This document shows, in pieces, positions 34,790 through 46,084 of a stretch of 64,000 nucleotides of DNA. The stretch comes from Alitta virens (Eukaryota > Annelida > Polychaeta > Phyllodocida > Nereididae). A program made the position numbers and the translations under genes. Within the stretch, counting starts at the first letter, position 1. The number at the start of each line of letters is the position of its first letter. The notes under the pieces were generated by a model. That model was not told the origin of the DNA. It searched no databases and was given only the letters and a program-made list of their open reading frames with translations. The DNA is taken from contig OW028577.1 in assembly GCA_932294295.1 (NCBI GenBank), positions 2,055,001 through 2,119,000 on the forward strand, read 5' to 3'.

Positions 34790-35010
34790 ACCAGAAGTAA
34801 ACATAATGATCAGGTTTTGAGTCCACCTCAAATTACATATTTACCCCTTGCCTGGGTCTTTTACTTGCCCAAGCATAGACACCAAGCTCAAGGCACCACC
34901 AGCTTGATGTCTCATGAAACCGACATTCAGCTGAGATGTAGCTCTTGAAGCTTTAGCTGCTTGGAATCAAACCCAGGACCCTCAGTAAATCTGGTCTATT
35001 TGCCACCCAA
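34790..35010 (-). mobile_element. SINE-D copy
   Basis: Minus-strand tRNA-headed repeat. Read on the minus strand it starts GTTGGGTGGCAAAT and has a B-box-like GGGTTTGATTCC (about 34962-34973). It continues GAGCTACATCTCAGCTGAATG, CATGAGACATCAAGC, TTGGTGTCTATGCTTGGGCA and AGTAAAAGACCC. The same blocks occur at 46655-46914 and 53645-53800. Age is high and no target duplication was found. Confidence 0.75.
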
Positions 35011-35014
35011 CTGG

Positions 35015-35158
35015 TACATGGCCAAATGTGCCACATGCGTTTTCCATGATTTTGGATAAATGCATGGAAAACGCATGGTTATTGCCTCATTATAATTAGC
35101 TAAAAACCATGCGTTAATCCTTCTCATGGAAAACGCACGTGGCACATTTGGCCATGTA
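35015..35158. mobile_element. Foldback MITE, copy 1
   Basis: TACATGGCCAAATGTGCCAC at the left and its inverse at the right. The element is palindromic over nearly its full 144 bp, around an AT-rich centre (CCTCATTATAATTAGC). The internal motif GCATGGAAAACGCATGG is itself repeated. It lies between TA dinucleotides, four bases from the head of the SINE-D copy. Other copies are at 39907 and 57355. Confidence 0.92.
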
Positions 35159-35214
35159 TCATCTAGTAGTTGATGCATTTGCCAGTTAATGTCAATGTCC
35201 ATGTTTCAAATGAC

Positions 35215-35265
35215 TCTCTCAATGCCAGAAGCAGACGTAATGATAAGATGATGAGGCACGGACAT
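35215..35265. mobile_element. SINE-D tail-like fragment
   Basis: ATGCCAGAAGCAGACGTAAT and GATAAGATGATGAGGCA resemble the 3' region of the SINE-D copies at 46660 and 36030. Short, so only moderately sure. Confidence 0.4.
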
Positions 35266-36019
35266 GTACCCCAGTTGTTTATTACTGAATGCAAAGAAGT
35301 GCAACCATGTGATTTGATTAAAACCGGCCTACTAATCATTTCAACAGTCAAATTTGATACCAATAAATTTTACATGACATCCTTGTACTCTTTTAATACA
35401 TGCAAACAAAGAGTGACAGATGATATCATTCTAACTACAGGGTAATTTAATGAAGCACCTGCAAATGTCACGTGTCTTTTAGTTCCTAGATATTAGATAT
35501 CATATTAAATAGGTAGTTAGTGTGAATGTCACTCACTCTGAGACATGCAGCTTTGTCAAGCACCAAGATTCAATAATGAAATACATAAAGATTCTTGCTA
35601 AAATATGCCTTTATTTTGTAGAAAACAAAAGATGACCTAAAAACCAAGAAATTTTTTTACCAGGGATTTATCGTGATATAAAATAAAAATATTGGGAATA
35701 ATCTGCAAACTGGTGCCTTAATTTTGACTAACATTATTGTCAATTTTAAGCCCAGACCAGAGAAAAATATTAGAAATTTTAACCCTGTTTATTCCACTAC
35801 AGCTAAAACGAACTTTTGTTGATATGTTTTTCAAGCAGCCTTCACCAAACTGCACATCTAAATCTCTTTGTTTTTAGGGCATGCGCTGATGCTGAAAGCT
35901 TGAAATAAGCTGGTGGCCAGCTGTATCCAGATAACCTTTGAGCTGTGGGCACCAGGTTAAGCTTGAAACATCTGTTCTTAACCAATTTGGTATGCCAAAA
36001 TGTCTCAATGTTATATATG
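35266..36019. other. Unassigned DNA
   Basis: No gene recognised. Confidence 0.4.
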
Positions 36020-36325
36020 ACCAGCTGTCAGAAGCCGATGCAATGATGAGATGACAATGCTTGGAATTGTCTCGGCCTAGAATATAAGGGGGTGGGGGCC
36101 TAGCTTAGTGGTAGCGCACTAAGCTTCCGACCACTGGGTCCCGGGTTCAATTCCCGGTCAAGCCTATGTTGGATGGCTGTTTCATCCTTCTTCTCATTGC
36201 CATGGTCCCTACCTGTCCTAATTATCCCATCAGGTGCAGAAATACAGGACATAAAGCCCCAATCCACGACCACCTCCACTCGGAATACGATCGACCTCCA
36301 ACTGGGATTTAGCTCATGAAGAAAG
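36020..36325 (-). mobile_element. SINE-D relic split by SINE-A
   Basis: Left part AGAAGCCGATGCAATGATGA (36031-36050), right part CTCCAACTGGGATTTAGCTC (36296-36315). Both are SINE-D blocks in minus orientation, and between them lies the SINE-A copy at 36094-36275. The element is too worn to give exact limits. Confidence 0.5.
36094..36275 (+). mobile_element. SINE-A copy
   Basis: Plus-strand, full-length: GGGGGCCTAGCTTAGTGG (A box), GGGTTCAATTCCCGG (B box), GTCCTAATTATCCCATCAGG, then AATCCACGACCACC. It has first-subfamily diagnostic bases (CCACTGG, ATCAGG). No clean target duplication is seen, since the site is an old repeat. Confidence 0.93.
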
Positions 36326-36570
36326 TTAGCATATAGTTTTTGTGGTATTCTTCAAATAATGAAAGTAGTGTTTTTTTTTATGGAGCCCTTCATCATGCGT
36401 AGTATTTCCAAAATTTAACTTTATGCATCAAGAAGCTTTCTGATATTGATGCGATTCTAATTTCAAGGAGCTCTTTCACTAATGATGCTATGGTGCCGCA
36501 TGTATATTTCCATGAAGTTAACATTTCCTGTTGAAATTTCCTATTACCATATCAATAGGTTTTCTGCTGT

Positions 36571-36628
36571 AGAATAGAATATAATAAAATAGAATAGAAT
36601 AGAATAGAATAGAATAGAATAGAATAGA
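36571..36628. repeat. (AATAG)n microsatellite
   Basis: About eleven AATAG units, the first few imperfect. Confidence 0.95.
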
Positions 36629-36780
36629 CATCAAGAAGAGCAGCTTCCAAGCATTTTAGAAATTATATTGATTAGGAAATATGCTATTAGTATATACACA
36701 TTTTTAGGCCTTCATATCCTTGGCATTTTTTTAGTGGAAAGGTGGAGAGTGATTGATGTTTTATTCAACAACACAATAAA

Positions 36781-36905
36781 TAGTAATGTCATTGGAGCCT
36801 GGGCTAGGTATGAGATGGCTAGACAGGCAGGACTATAGAGTTTGGATCGCACAGAGCCCTGTGTTGGTCACTAGGGTTTGAGGTCTTCACCCACAGTGTT
36901 ACCAC
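36781..36905 (+). repeat. Dispersed repeat E, copy 1
   Basis: CAGAGCCCTGTGTTGGTCAC and TTTGAGGTCTTCACCCACAG recur inverted at 46135-46200, and partly at 45775-45800. Possibly tRNA-derived (GGTTTGAGGTC could be a worn B box), but I cannot classify it. Confidence 0.65.
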
Positions 36906-39612
36906 GAGGGAGGAGGTCCAGGACATCCAAGGGAATTTTTTTTAGAATAGAACGCTACCAACCTTGCGCAGGATGTCAAATAGAATGCAAGCTTGCTCCA
37001 TCTTCAGGTCATCTTCATAGGCAAAATAAAAGACCTATAGAGGTGTGGCGAATACCACTAACCGCCATTTGCACGGACCCGATAATATGATTCCGAGAAT
37101 GTCTAAATGTGTTAATATCTTTTGCACAGGGGGTGCAGATGTTTTGTCTATTATTTGTTTTTTTTAGTATACTATATTCTTTCTTAATATTGAGTATATT
37201 CTAAAGTTATATAGCCAATCAGCTAAATCGGGACACAGCCAGGCCCTTTACATAAATAATTAAAAACAATAGAGTATACATGTATTATATTCTCAATTCA
37301 CAAAACCAGCAACAATGTAATATTAGCTAACAAAAATATATAAACAATATCAAACATCAGAATGTTTATCATTATCTTCATTCATCAGTTACTCCTTGAA
37401 TCCATTTAAATTATTTGAAAGATTTTAATTTTATTGAACTTATGAGAAATGAGTATGGTGTCTGAAGCATTGATATCAGCAATAATTTATGTTATCTCTG
37501 AATGAGTAGTTGTTTGACTTTTAATATGAAAACTTGCATTGACAACAAATAAGGAATTTATCTAAAATCACATTAAGCCAGAATCTTATCTGCAGCGTTA
37601 TGCAAATTAAATGATTGATTGAACTTCTTTCAATGACATTCGATTTTCATTTTCTTAAATAACGTTTCTCTGCAGATTAATTAGAATTTTAAATCTTTGA
37701 ATTAGTGTTCTAACATTTTCCTTAAACCAAAGACAAACTAAAGCATTACTTTTGATTAAACCATTCAGATTTGAGGGAATGGCTGCAAATATAGTTAAAA
37801 ATCATAGTATTGTATTGTACAGTACTAACAGTTCTACCAAGTTTGTTGCAGTAGAATCTGTGTTTACCATGATTTAAAATTATTAATTATTTATCACAAT
37901 TTAATAAAGTACAAATTTAAATGCTATTTCTGCGTGTTAACAATCAACCAATAGATGTTTCTGTATTTACAATCTCTAACATGGGTTTGGTCTTCTTCTT
38001 TTTAAATAATGTATATTTTATTGATTTTAATAAACTTTTAATTCCATGTCATTGATGTAATACAATAACATTCAGACTGCTGGCATCACAACAAATGATG
38101 CTCTCCATAGAATAGTTAACTGTATTGCTTATACAACAAATTTTAAATGATACTTGTGCCAAGTACAGATTTTCATGATTCCTTCCTCACAGACTAAATC
38201 CTTGGCAAGATTCATATTGGCAACAGCGAAGACACTCCAAGGCATAATCGCTAATGGACAAAATAAAATTAATTTGTTAATCTCATATTTGCAAGTGTTC
38301 CTCTGCTACAGATCAATATAGTAATAACTGTTCATATTTCCTTTGATGTGATAGGCAGGGTAAGATCAATGATTCCAGCTGATATCAAAGACTTGTTTTA
38401 TCAATATTATATGGGTGACAGCATATCTGAGGCAGATCAAACTATATATTGGTCGACTTCCATCTCCCAATTGTAATATTCTACACCTAAATTATGGTTA
38501 TATCGTGTGCACTTTGTACGCATATTGACCTTGCATGAGCTGATTAATATCACCTACCAATATCAGTATTTGTTGGTACTTTCAAGTGCATATTGATTAG
38601 CTTTAAAAAAAGCTGACCTACAAATATCAGTATTTATTGGTACTGTCATTTTCTTGTTGATTGGCTGTTAATTCATGGATTATGTTTTTTTTTATTTTTT
38701 ACTTGAGATGTCGAATTGTTGGTGTCTCGTACCTGGTGTTTGAACTTGGATAAGACAAAACCCAACTTATGCAGCAGCCGATCATTACATCTGCCCCTGG
38801 GAGGTAGAACTTTATTTAAGCTCAGACCAGTGACACTGAGAACACAAAAACACCACAAAAACCTACATTGCAAAATCACAGCCGACCGGAGGCAGAAAGA
38901 TTGATTACTTTAATTTGTCCCACTCATTTCACACAATGGTCGTCCAACATATGAAGAAATGAATATATTCAATGACTAGGCTCCTTTTCTGATGAAATGC
39001 AGTAATTTGAAAAAAATAATAATTAATTGGCAAGTCGTTAAATCATCACAAGTGACAGTAATTTGAATTCAGGAAAGGAAATGAATTGAGGCTACTGCTG
39101 AAAAAGCAGCATGAAAGAATGATATGGCAAATTTGTAACTCTAATGATTTCATGATTATAGACTGGAAACTAAATGGAAGGTTTGCATGTGTTAAAACTT
39201 TTTTAATTTGAGTCATAAAACTCACGTCTCCAGTTATATATTCTATATTTCTAGGCTTCCAAATTAGCTCAACAGGTGAATGACAAAAAGCCATAATCCC
39301 ACATCACCATTATTCTATATTTGGTCTGCCAATATCTACATTCACAGTGTAATGCACCAGACAATTTGTGCACTTTTTATGAACTATTTTAAGTATAATA
39401 TTGTCTTATGGCGCTCTTGCATAACCAATCTCCAAGTTTGCTGCCTGATACCAAAGATAGCAAAAAATGTCATCACTGGCGTTTGTTCGGAATTGAAAAC
39501 TTTGAAGTTGTCATAGAGCAACTCTCATGCTTGAATGCCCAACTTACAGTCTTGCTTGCTGTGTTTTATTTGCAGTTTGACAGTCAAACTTCAGTTAAAT
39601 AATATTGATTAA
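36906..39612. other. Unassigned AT-rich DNA
   Basis: 2.7 kb without a recognised gene or repeat. A short direct repeat CTACAAATATCAGTATTTATTGG-type motif lies near 38556-38640 (two copies). Confidence 0.4.
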
Positions 39613-40115
39613 CCTGACAGTGGAAGACAGTGGGTTAACAGTGTACCAACAAGACAATGGGTTGACCTAACAGTAGGCCTACAGTGGGCCAACCAGACAT
39701 TGGGCATATGGCCAACACTGACAACTAAGTGGGCTGGCACAACATTGGGCCAAAGGTGGGCTGATCTGACACTGGCTAGACAGTGGACCAACCTTTAACT
39801 GACTTACTAGATAATGGGTTTACAAGACAATGGGCTGAGACCAAATTGAGTTGATAAGACAATGGACCCACATAGCTGATCATACGTAGTTATACTTTCA
39901 GACCAATACATGGCCAAAAGCACCACGTGCGTTTTCCATGAGAAGGATAAACGCATGGAAAACGCATGGGTTTTGCCTAATTAAAATAAGGTGAAAACCA
40001 TGCATGGAAAATGCACATAGCACATTTGGCCATGTAGTATTGGGACTGTTATGTCAACCCATTGTCAGGCCAATTTTAAAATCAACTTGATATGGGAAAA
40101 TGACATTGGGCTGGC
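39613..40115. repeat. Degenerate GACANTGGGC tandem repeat, split
   Basis: Loosely repeated units of ~20-25 bp (GACAATGGGYTGACC, CAGTGGGCCAACC) run from 39613 to about 39870 and resume at about 40047-40115. The foldback element at 39907-40036 sits between the two parts. The antisense 60-codon frame reads only as repeats. Confidence 0.75.
39907..40036. mobile_element. Foldback MITE, copy 2
   Basis: 130 bp between TA dinucleotides. It starts TACATGGCCAAAAGCACCAC and ends inversely, with the internal GCATGGAAAACGCATGG. Same family as 35015 and 57355; the right arm is shortened. Its insertion in a minisatellite shows real mobility. Confidence 0.92.
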
Positions 40116-40879
40116 ATTATTTTTCTTATGTGTGCAAGGTCAGTGCCACTCTGATTGTGAGTGAAGAAACTCGCCACACATTTTTAATCACTGTTATGTC
40201 AAAATGTTGTTGCATTTATACAAATTAGGCTTACTTTTGTTAATGTTTGGATTGACTGTAGATGCCAGAACGGACATACTTGTGAGACAGGGGTCTTTTT
40301 CTTGCCTTAGCATAGACACTAACTATATGGTATTAGGAATGTCTGAGCACAGTTTCTTGCAGAAATTGAACTCAAATAACTGTCTGTGCTTGGAATTGGA
40401 CAAAGGCCCATATTTTGGCTTTTCTGCACTAACCTTCAAGCTAACTGTTTTGCTAACAAGAAACTGTAAACAATACACAAATTAGTGCAGACTAAAGAAA
40501 CATAACTCTTTAATGTTATAATTTTTTGGAGCTTATTGCTGCTGTTGCGTCAATTTGTTAATAGGCTGAGCAGGGATATTAAGGAGTTCTGAGGTAGTTT
40601 GTCGTGGTCATGACCATGTCAGTTGTCAAACCCCACTGTGAAACTGACCAAATAGTGTCCAGTTGTAACTGGACACAACACTGGACACTCAGTGGATACG
40701 AGTAGACAGCGCGCTGGGCTCATCAATGCTGTCAGTCCTGCTTTCTTATAACTGATACAATTTCAAGTCCGAAATCACGGCTTACTAGCATCACACTGCA
40801 TGTTTTTCTCTTAGATAGATTAACCTCATTTTAAAAAGATTAACCTTATTTCGGATTCCTCAGAGGTAATATTGGCAAA
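40116..40879. other. Unassigned DNA, possible SINE-D relic
   Basis: GTCTTTTTCTTGCCTTAGCATAGACAC (about 40292-40318, read in two pieces) resembles the SINE-D body. A 93-codon ATG frame (40204-40485) begins with a hydrophobic stretch, but it crosses this relic and is not called. TGGTCATGACCA (about 40605) and TGTCCAGTTGTAACTGGACA (about 40656) are small palindromes. Confidence 0.4.
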
Positions 40880-41066
40880 CAGTGGAACCTCACCATTAAG
40901 ACCCAATTTGGTGCAAATTACTACATGGTCTTATTGACAAGGTGGCCTTAATGGAGAGGTAAAATGTAATGACAAGAATACACTATGGCCTAAATTAGTG
41001 GTCTTAAAGGAGGTGGTGTTAATGGTGAGGTGGTCTTAATAGGTAGGTGGTTTGAACATTGAGATG
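40880..41066. mobile_element. pogo-like MITE
   Basis: It starts CAGTGGAACCTCACC and runs through repeated and inverted ATTAAGACC/GGTCTTAAT blocks. It ends in a worn inverse (GAGGTGGTCTTAATAGG). Related to 25726-25850. No TA is left on the left flank. Confidence 0.6.
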
Positions 41067-41144
41067 CTAAAATAAAGATTTAAGTATACACCAAAGCTGC
41101 TGCTCATGTTATTTGGTTTTACATACAATTTAAAATAAAAATTA

Positions 41145-41225
41145 ATCTTACCTTACCTTGTCTTATCTTATCTTATCTTATCTTGTCTAAATTGTGTCTT
41201 AATTGTCTTGTCTGGTCTTGATTGT
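41145..41225. repeat. (TCTTA)n/(TCTTG)n microsatellite
   Basis: About six TCTTA units flanked by worn CTTAC and TCTTG units. Confidence 0.9.
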
Positions 41226-41235
41226 CTTGTCCTAT

Positions 41236-41344
41236 CCCAAAGATAGCATTCCATATCGGCACAACATCGACGATGTTTATCCAATGTTGTACTGATGGTG
41301 GCCAATATAGAAACGATGCTGACCCGATTTGGAACACCGTCAGG
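41236..41344. mobile_element. MITE-F copy 2
   Basis: CCCAAAGATAGCATTCCATA at the left. The interior GATGTTTATCCAATGTTGTAC and GATGGTGGCCAATAT is shared with 24535-24651. The right TIR is worn (CCCGATTTGGAAC). Confidence 0.75.
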
Positions 41345-43572
41345 GCTATATTTCATGTGAAGCTTTTGTGCTAACGGACAGGGGCACTGACCCCAAACAA
41401 ATACAACAGCTGCTGATGCAGTTCCCATCACCTCGCAGCATCCTCAGACATAGCAACCAGCCTTCTGCTAATCCTCTGAAATGGACTTTGACTGCATCTC
41501 ACTGAGAGTGTCAACTACCTAAATTTATGTTATCAGCTGGATTTAAAATCCTCACCCTTAGCAGTCTTGTGTCTGGTGCTATTCCTGAGGGAAGAAAGTG
41601 CTTTACAGAAGTCTGTGTGTACTTGTATTTCTGGTATAATACAGTTTGATATGAATTGGAGTACTGCAAGTTGTAGCAAGTTGGTGAATCGATTATTCAT
41701 TGTATCAGTTACATCCAGCATATATATGAAATAGTTTGTGTCATTGTGCAGTATATGGGCTCAAAGTTCCCAGGAAAATACAGTTTTTGATTTTAAAAGA
41801 TGTCATAGTAAATGCTCATAGTAATACTGTTCTGGGTTTCATGTATTAAACTCAGTAATCAATACATTTCTTGTTTCGTCTCAATACTTGGATTTTCTTT
41901 AGATGGTTTAGAAAGCAGAGCTCAATCATCTTTTATCTTGAGATTAAGTTCACATCCATCCGGCATAATCCCTTGAGTAATCCCATACATAATTAGGTTT
42001 AAACCCAAACTTCTCCATCTTCTTGTAGTTTTTTCATCTTAGGTCTTTGTAAGATCAATCACTTTCAGAGCTATCAATTCTTTCTTCCGTTGGTTGATCG
42101 TGAGGTCAGAATTCATTTGACAGGTAGTCTCTAAGGTAGAGTGGGAAGCAATTTTCAGCAGCTGTGATTTTAGCAACATTGGCATCTGATCAGAACAAAG
42201 CAGTCGATATATATTGTTGATTGATGATCACTTTTTTGCAGTATCGACATTAAGATCCCCACCTACTCATGGTAAGGGTGGTAGATCCCCACCTCAGCAG
42301 CTGACATACTGATAACTAAGTGAGGAAATCTGCTAAGACTGACCCTAATACTCCTGATGCCTTTTTTGTCCCTGGCCCTGTCAAAGGGATTCACGCTTGT
42401 CACACTGACTTCACAGCTCGCTGGTCCACTGAGACACGAGGACGATGTAGCTTGGGCCTTTTCTGGGCAGTCATGGCGAGATTAATTTCCTGTAGCCCAG
42501 TTATCTTTGCACCAGAATTGCCTGCTTCACTTACAATCGTGATTCAATCTCACTATGCGAGTTCTGATATATAGTGACTGCTAGTCTCATAAAATAAACA
42601 GTCGCAAGGATGCTAATATGAGTGATCACACCACGATCATTTATGAAACACCGGTAAATAATTACTAGAGAGCATAAATTAGACTATCACTATCACTAAT
42701 ATATGCAGTAACTGCATAACTCTTTCCCAATCTGTATAATTAACTTCTAATTTAAATTTATTTACTGAAGTGTTATAAAAAGGAAAGATTACATAATATC
42801 ACTCAAAGTTCAGGTTTCTAGAAGCAGCTGTCTATAATATCATTAAACAAATGATAATGATAAGCCTAATATACTATCCATAGATAAAGTTGATATCTTA
42901 TTAATCCCCATCTAGCAGACAGATCTCTAGTGCAATCCCCCCCCCCCCCCCCCCCGAAAATGCTAAGGCCACTCCAAGTCAACCTGGATATTAACTGACA
43001 TATTGCACTTCACTTGTCAGTTTCCTAGTTTCCTATCCTTCCAAGTGTCCTCAAGGAGCTGTGATTAATCCCATTGATAACCTGGCATCCTCGAGTGGAC
43101 TGGTTGCCATTGGCCGAGGTTTTGTCGAAGATCACTTTGACAGAATTTCGTTACATGTGCTTCAAAACTTTGCTTAGTGATCAATTGGGTCCATCTATTT
43201 TCCGTCTGAAAAAAAATTGGAAGTGTTGCCATGTGGCAGTTGTATTCAATAAACCACAGTCAAGCATTGCCAGGATTGAGTACTTCTCGATATTTTCTTT
43301 TTCCTTTTTTTTTTGCTTGTTTAATGTATCTGCAATATCAATAAGCTTCTCAATCAAAGTGACTTATGTAGGGCACAAACACAATATTTCAGACTAAATG
43401 GCAGCATGAATGTGCATTACAATTTTTACTTATGTAACTTTTGCAACTACTTTATTATCGTTGTAATAATTACGTAGAATAGTCTTTCAAACTTTTCTTC
43501 TTTGTGACATCATGAGGGATTGATTCAAACAAACTGCTAACTGCTAAACTGTTTTGATTCTGTCTTCGTCAT
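41345..43572. other. Unassigned DNA with C18 run
   Basis: A run of about 18 C lies at about 42937-42955. An 84-codon ATG frame (42320-42574) and a 107-codon frame (43074-43397) have no recognisable domain. Confidence 0.4.
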
Positions 43573-43587
43573 GTCAGATAAGCTTTT

Positions 43588-43791
43588 TTTTTTTCTTTTT
43601 TTAAGGGCGGGGGCCTAGCTCAGAGGTAGCGCTCTGGGCTTCCAACCGCTGGGTCCCAGGTTCGATTCCTGGTTGAGCCTAAGTTGGATGGCTGTTTCTT
43701 CCTTTGTCTCATTGCCATGGTCTCTGCCTGTCCTAATTAGCCCAACTGGTGCGGAAATACAGGACGTAAAGCCCTAATCACCCACTCACCC
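43588..43791 (+). mobile_element. SINE-A copy with 15-bp target duplication
   Basis: Plus-strand, second-subfamily copy (CTCAGAGG, CTCTGGG, TCTCTGCC, CCAACTGG, tail ATCACCCACTCACCC). It is flanked by GTCAGATAAGCTTTT (43573-43587 and 43792-43806). A T-rich spacer (43588-43604) precedes GGGCGGGGGCCTAGC. Confidence 0.95.
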
Positions 43792-43806
43792 GTCAGATAA
43801 GCTTTT

Positions 43807-45179
43807 ACAATGCTATCTTGTTTGGCTTGAGTATTGTTTTGTTTCTTTAGAAAATGAAACAAGTAATTTCAAGTGCAAATACAGGAGAAAACTGACATCA
43901 TGCTCTTAGAATCAAGAGAAATTTGAAGAGTGATTCTAAGTAATTATTACAACAATAATAATGATTCTCTTAATATCACTCAATCCCTCCAATCTTCCAA
44001 TACATCCACTCAGTATATATTCCCAGATCTGATGTTACAGAAGAGCTATTTTCCACTAAATAAGTGACCTAGTTATACCAATAACATGGAGTGTTTCATA
44101 ATATTCTACACCTACACTGTAAAAGCCAATCATGCAAATTGAGTTCCACATGCCAACTATGAAGATATACAATATAACTTTAGTGGATGAAAATTTGACC
44201 AATATGAAGTTTTACCAGCTTTAGCTTGTAATTTATGCTTGAATATAATGTCTCCACAAGCAGTATCCTTCATTTTTTTTTTTTTTTTCTTAGAGAGTTA
44301 CTTTTGGGGGATTAATCCAGCTTCATCTGAGCTGTAATAAAGTCACTTCATTATGCAGGTCTTCTATAAAAAAAAAACTGTTATCCTCATTAAAGGTCTC
44401 ACACATGTTAATAATTTCTTTTATAAAGGCGAAACCAAACTTAGATTGTCATCTTAAACTTCTGACTGAACCAGACTGTTCCACAAATTAAGGAGATTTC
44501 AAGCCAATTATGGCAATGAAGTGACAGGCCAAGCTGCGTCCCTCAGCTAGATTGCACTTATTGGACCTGGCCTGAAATGATGCAGTGTGACTTTTTATCC
44601 AGTAACATAAGTTTATTGTATTTATGCAGGGTTTATGCATAATTAGTAATTATTTCATGAATAAGATATCAAAGTGCATATTTGTCACCTTTGCGTTTTT
44701 ATAAAAAACAGAGACATGCCTATCCATGGAGCAGGAAAAAACCTTACCAATCTAATCTTTTGGCCTACTCACGCTAAAATAGCCTTTGATGGATCAGAGA
44801 GGCCAAGAGAAAGGCCTGTTAAGGTCTTACAATCTCGTAACATACTTAGAAAGGACAGAGATTAGGGGCATGTATCATCCTTAAGTCCTGACACTGTTCC
44901 CCCAGAGGAGGCTGCCCCTCATTGCAAATGCAAGTTCTGTGGCTGCCCAGAATGACATGGCGACCATCATGAGGAGACCATGCACTATTATTCTTTAGGT
45001 TGGATTTGTCTTATTTGGCAAAATATATCTCAGAATACTGTTTGAATCCTATAAATGATACTTGGATATATGAATATGCTCTTTAACAATGCCTCCACTA
45101 GTCCTATATTTATTATCATGATATTGGTACTGTATTATCCCACTACTAAAACTGGTTGAAGGCTAACAAGCCTTTCATT
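43807..45179. other. Unassigned DNA
   Basis: A T-run lies at about 44274-44288. The 44674-44940 part may belong to the LINE relic that follows, but I could not confirm it. Confidence 0.4.
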
Positions 45180-45705
45180 AATAAAACGAAAACAAAGGCC
45201 ATGATCTTCCACACCCCGCAACGAAGAGTTTATTATCCCCATTTACAAATAGAAGATAGGACCAAAGAATTTGTTGAGGAATAAAAAAGTTTAGGTATCA
45301 GTGTAGTTAAAAATAAGAGGCCCCCATAGTGATATGATCACCAAAAATGTGAGTAATACTACAGGTGTTATGAATCGTTCGAAAAATACAGTGCCTCTTC
45401 ATACTATACTTCACATATAAAATGCCTCGATTCTATCACGTTTAACCTATAGTGTCCTACTATGTGGTTGGAAGTGTCAATGTGTATTTGATTTACACAA
45501 AAAAGCTGTGAGGAGTCTTACAAATAGTAATTAGAAAAACATATATAAAATATTATGTGAATCTTGAATCCCTGTAGATGGCCCCGCGCTACCGAAGGGA
45601 TACCTTTCTTAGTGTGGTCTCCTCACATTACGTATAAAATGTTACTTTTGTCATTTTATTTTTATGACATTTGTATGAATGTGAAATAAAATTAATGAAT
45701 GAATC
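45180..45705 (+). pseudogene. Third LINE ORF2 fragment, decayed
   Basis: The plus strand reads, across stops and shifts, as LINE reverse-transcriptase downstream of the catalytic box. Landmarks are TKTKAMIFHTPQRR, QIEDRTKEFVEE, SLGISV, NTTGVMNRSKNTVPLHTLYF and KAVRSLTNS-like text. The 3' end is ATAAAATTAATGAATGAATC, a short TGAA-type tail instead of poly-A. The family differs from the two relics at 30 and 33 kb. Inactive. Confidence 0.75.
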
Positions 45706-45730
45706 TGAATATGCTACTGGTCTGCAAATG

Positions 45731-46060
45731 TACAGACCCTTCAAAGCACTGGGCTTCCTCATATCATGACAAGAAGGTAACACTAAGTGGGTGAAGACCC
45801 TTGAAAGTCAGGTGGGGGCCTAGCTCAGTGGTTGCGCGCTGAGCTTCCAACAGCTGGGTCTTGGGTTCAGTTCCCAGTTGAGGCCAAGTTGGATGGCTGT
45901 TTCATCCTTCATCTCCTTGTCATGATCCCTGCCTGTCCTAATTAGCCCATCTGGTGCAAAAATACAGGATGCAAAGCCCTAAATTCAACCACCAACCCAC
46001 CCACCCTTGAAAGTCCTGGGTTTTCTTGTGGCAGGGGAGGTAAATCTGGGTGATGAGCAA
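45731..46060 (-). repeat. Repeat E copy split by SINE-A
   Basis: GGTAACACTAAGTGGGTGAAG (left) matches repeat E read inversely. The sequence resumes after the SINE-A at 46003 (CTTGAAAGTCCTGGG). Limits approximate. Confidence 0.5.
45810..46002 (+). mobile_element. SINE-A copy with 13-bp target duplication
   Basis: Full-length plus-strand copy between ACCCTTGAAAGTC (45797-45809 and 46003-46015). First-subfamily bases (CCCATCTGG), A box TAGCTCAGTGG, and tail AACCACCAACCCACCC. It sits within a repeat E copy. Confidence 0.95.
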
Positions 46061-46084
46061 TGCAGTGCATATTCACTAGTTTGA

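Noticed and set aside
40204..40485. 93-codon ATG frame with a signal-peptide-like start
   Set aside because: Its middle overlaps a SINE-D-like relic (CTTGCCTTAGCATAGACAC) and no domain or cysteine pattern follows. A chance frame is more likely.
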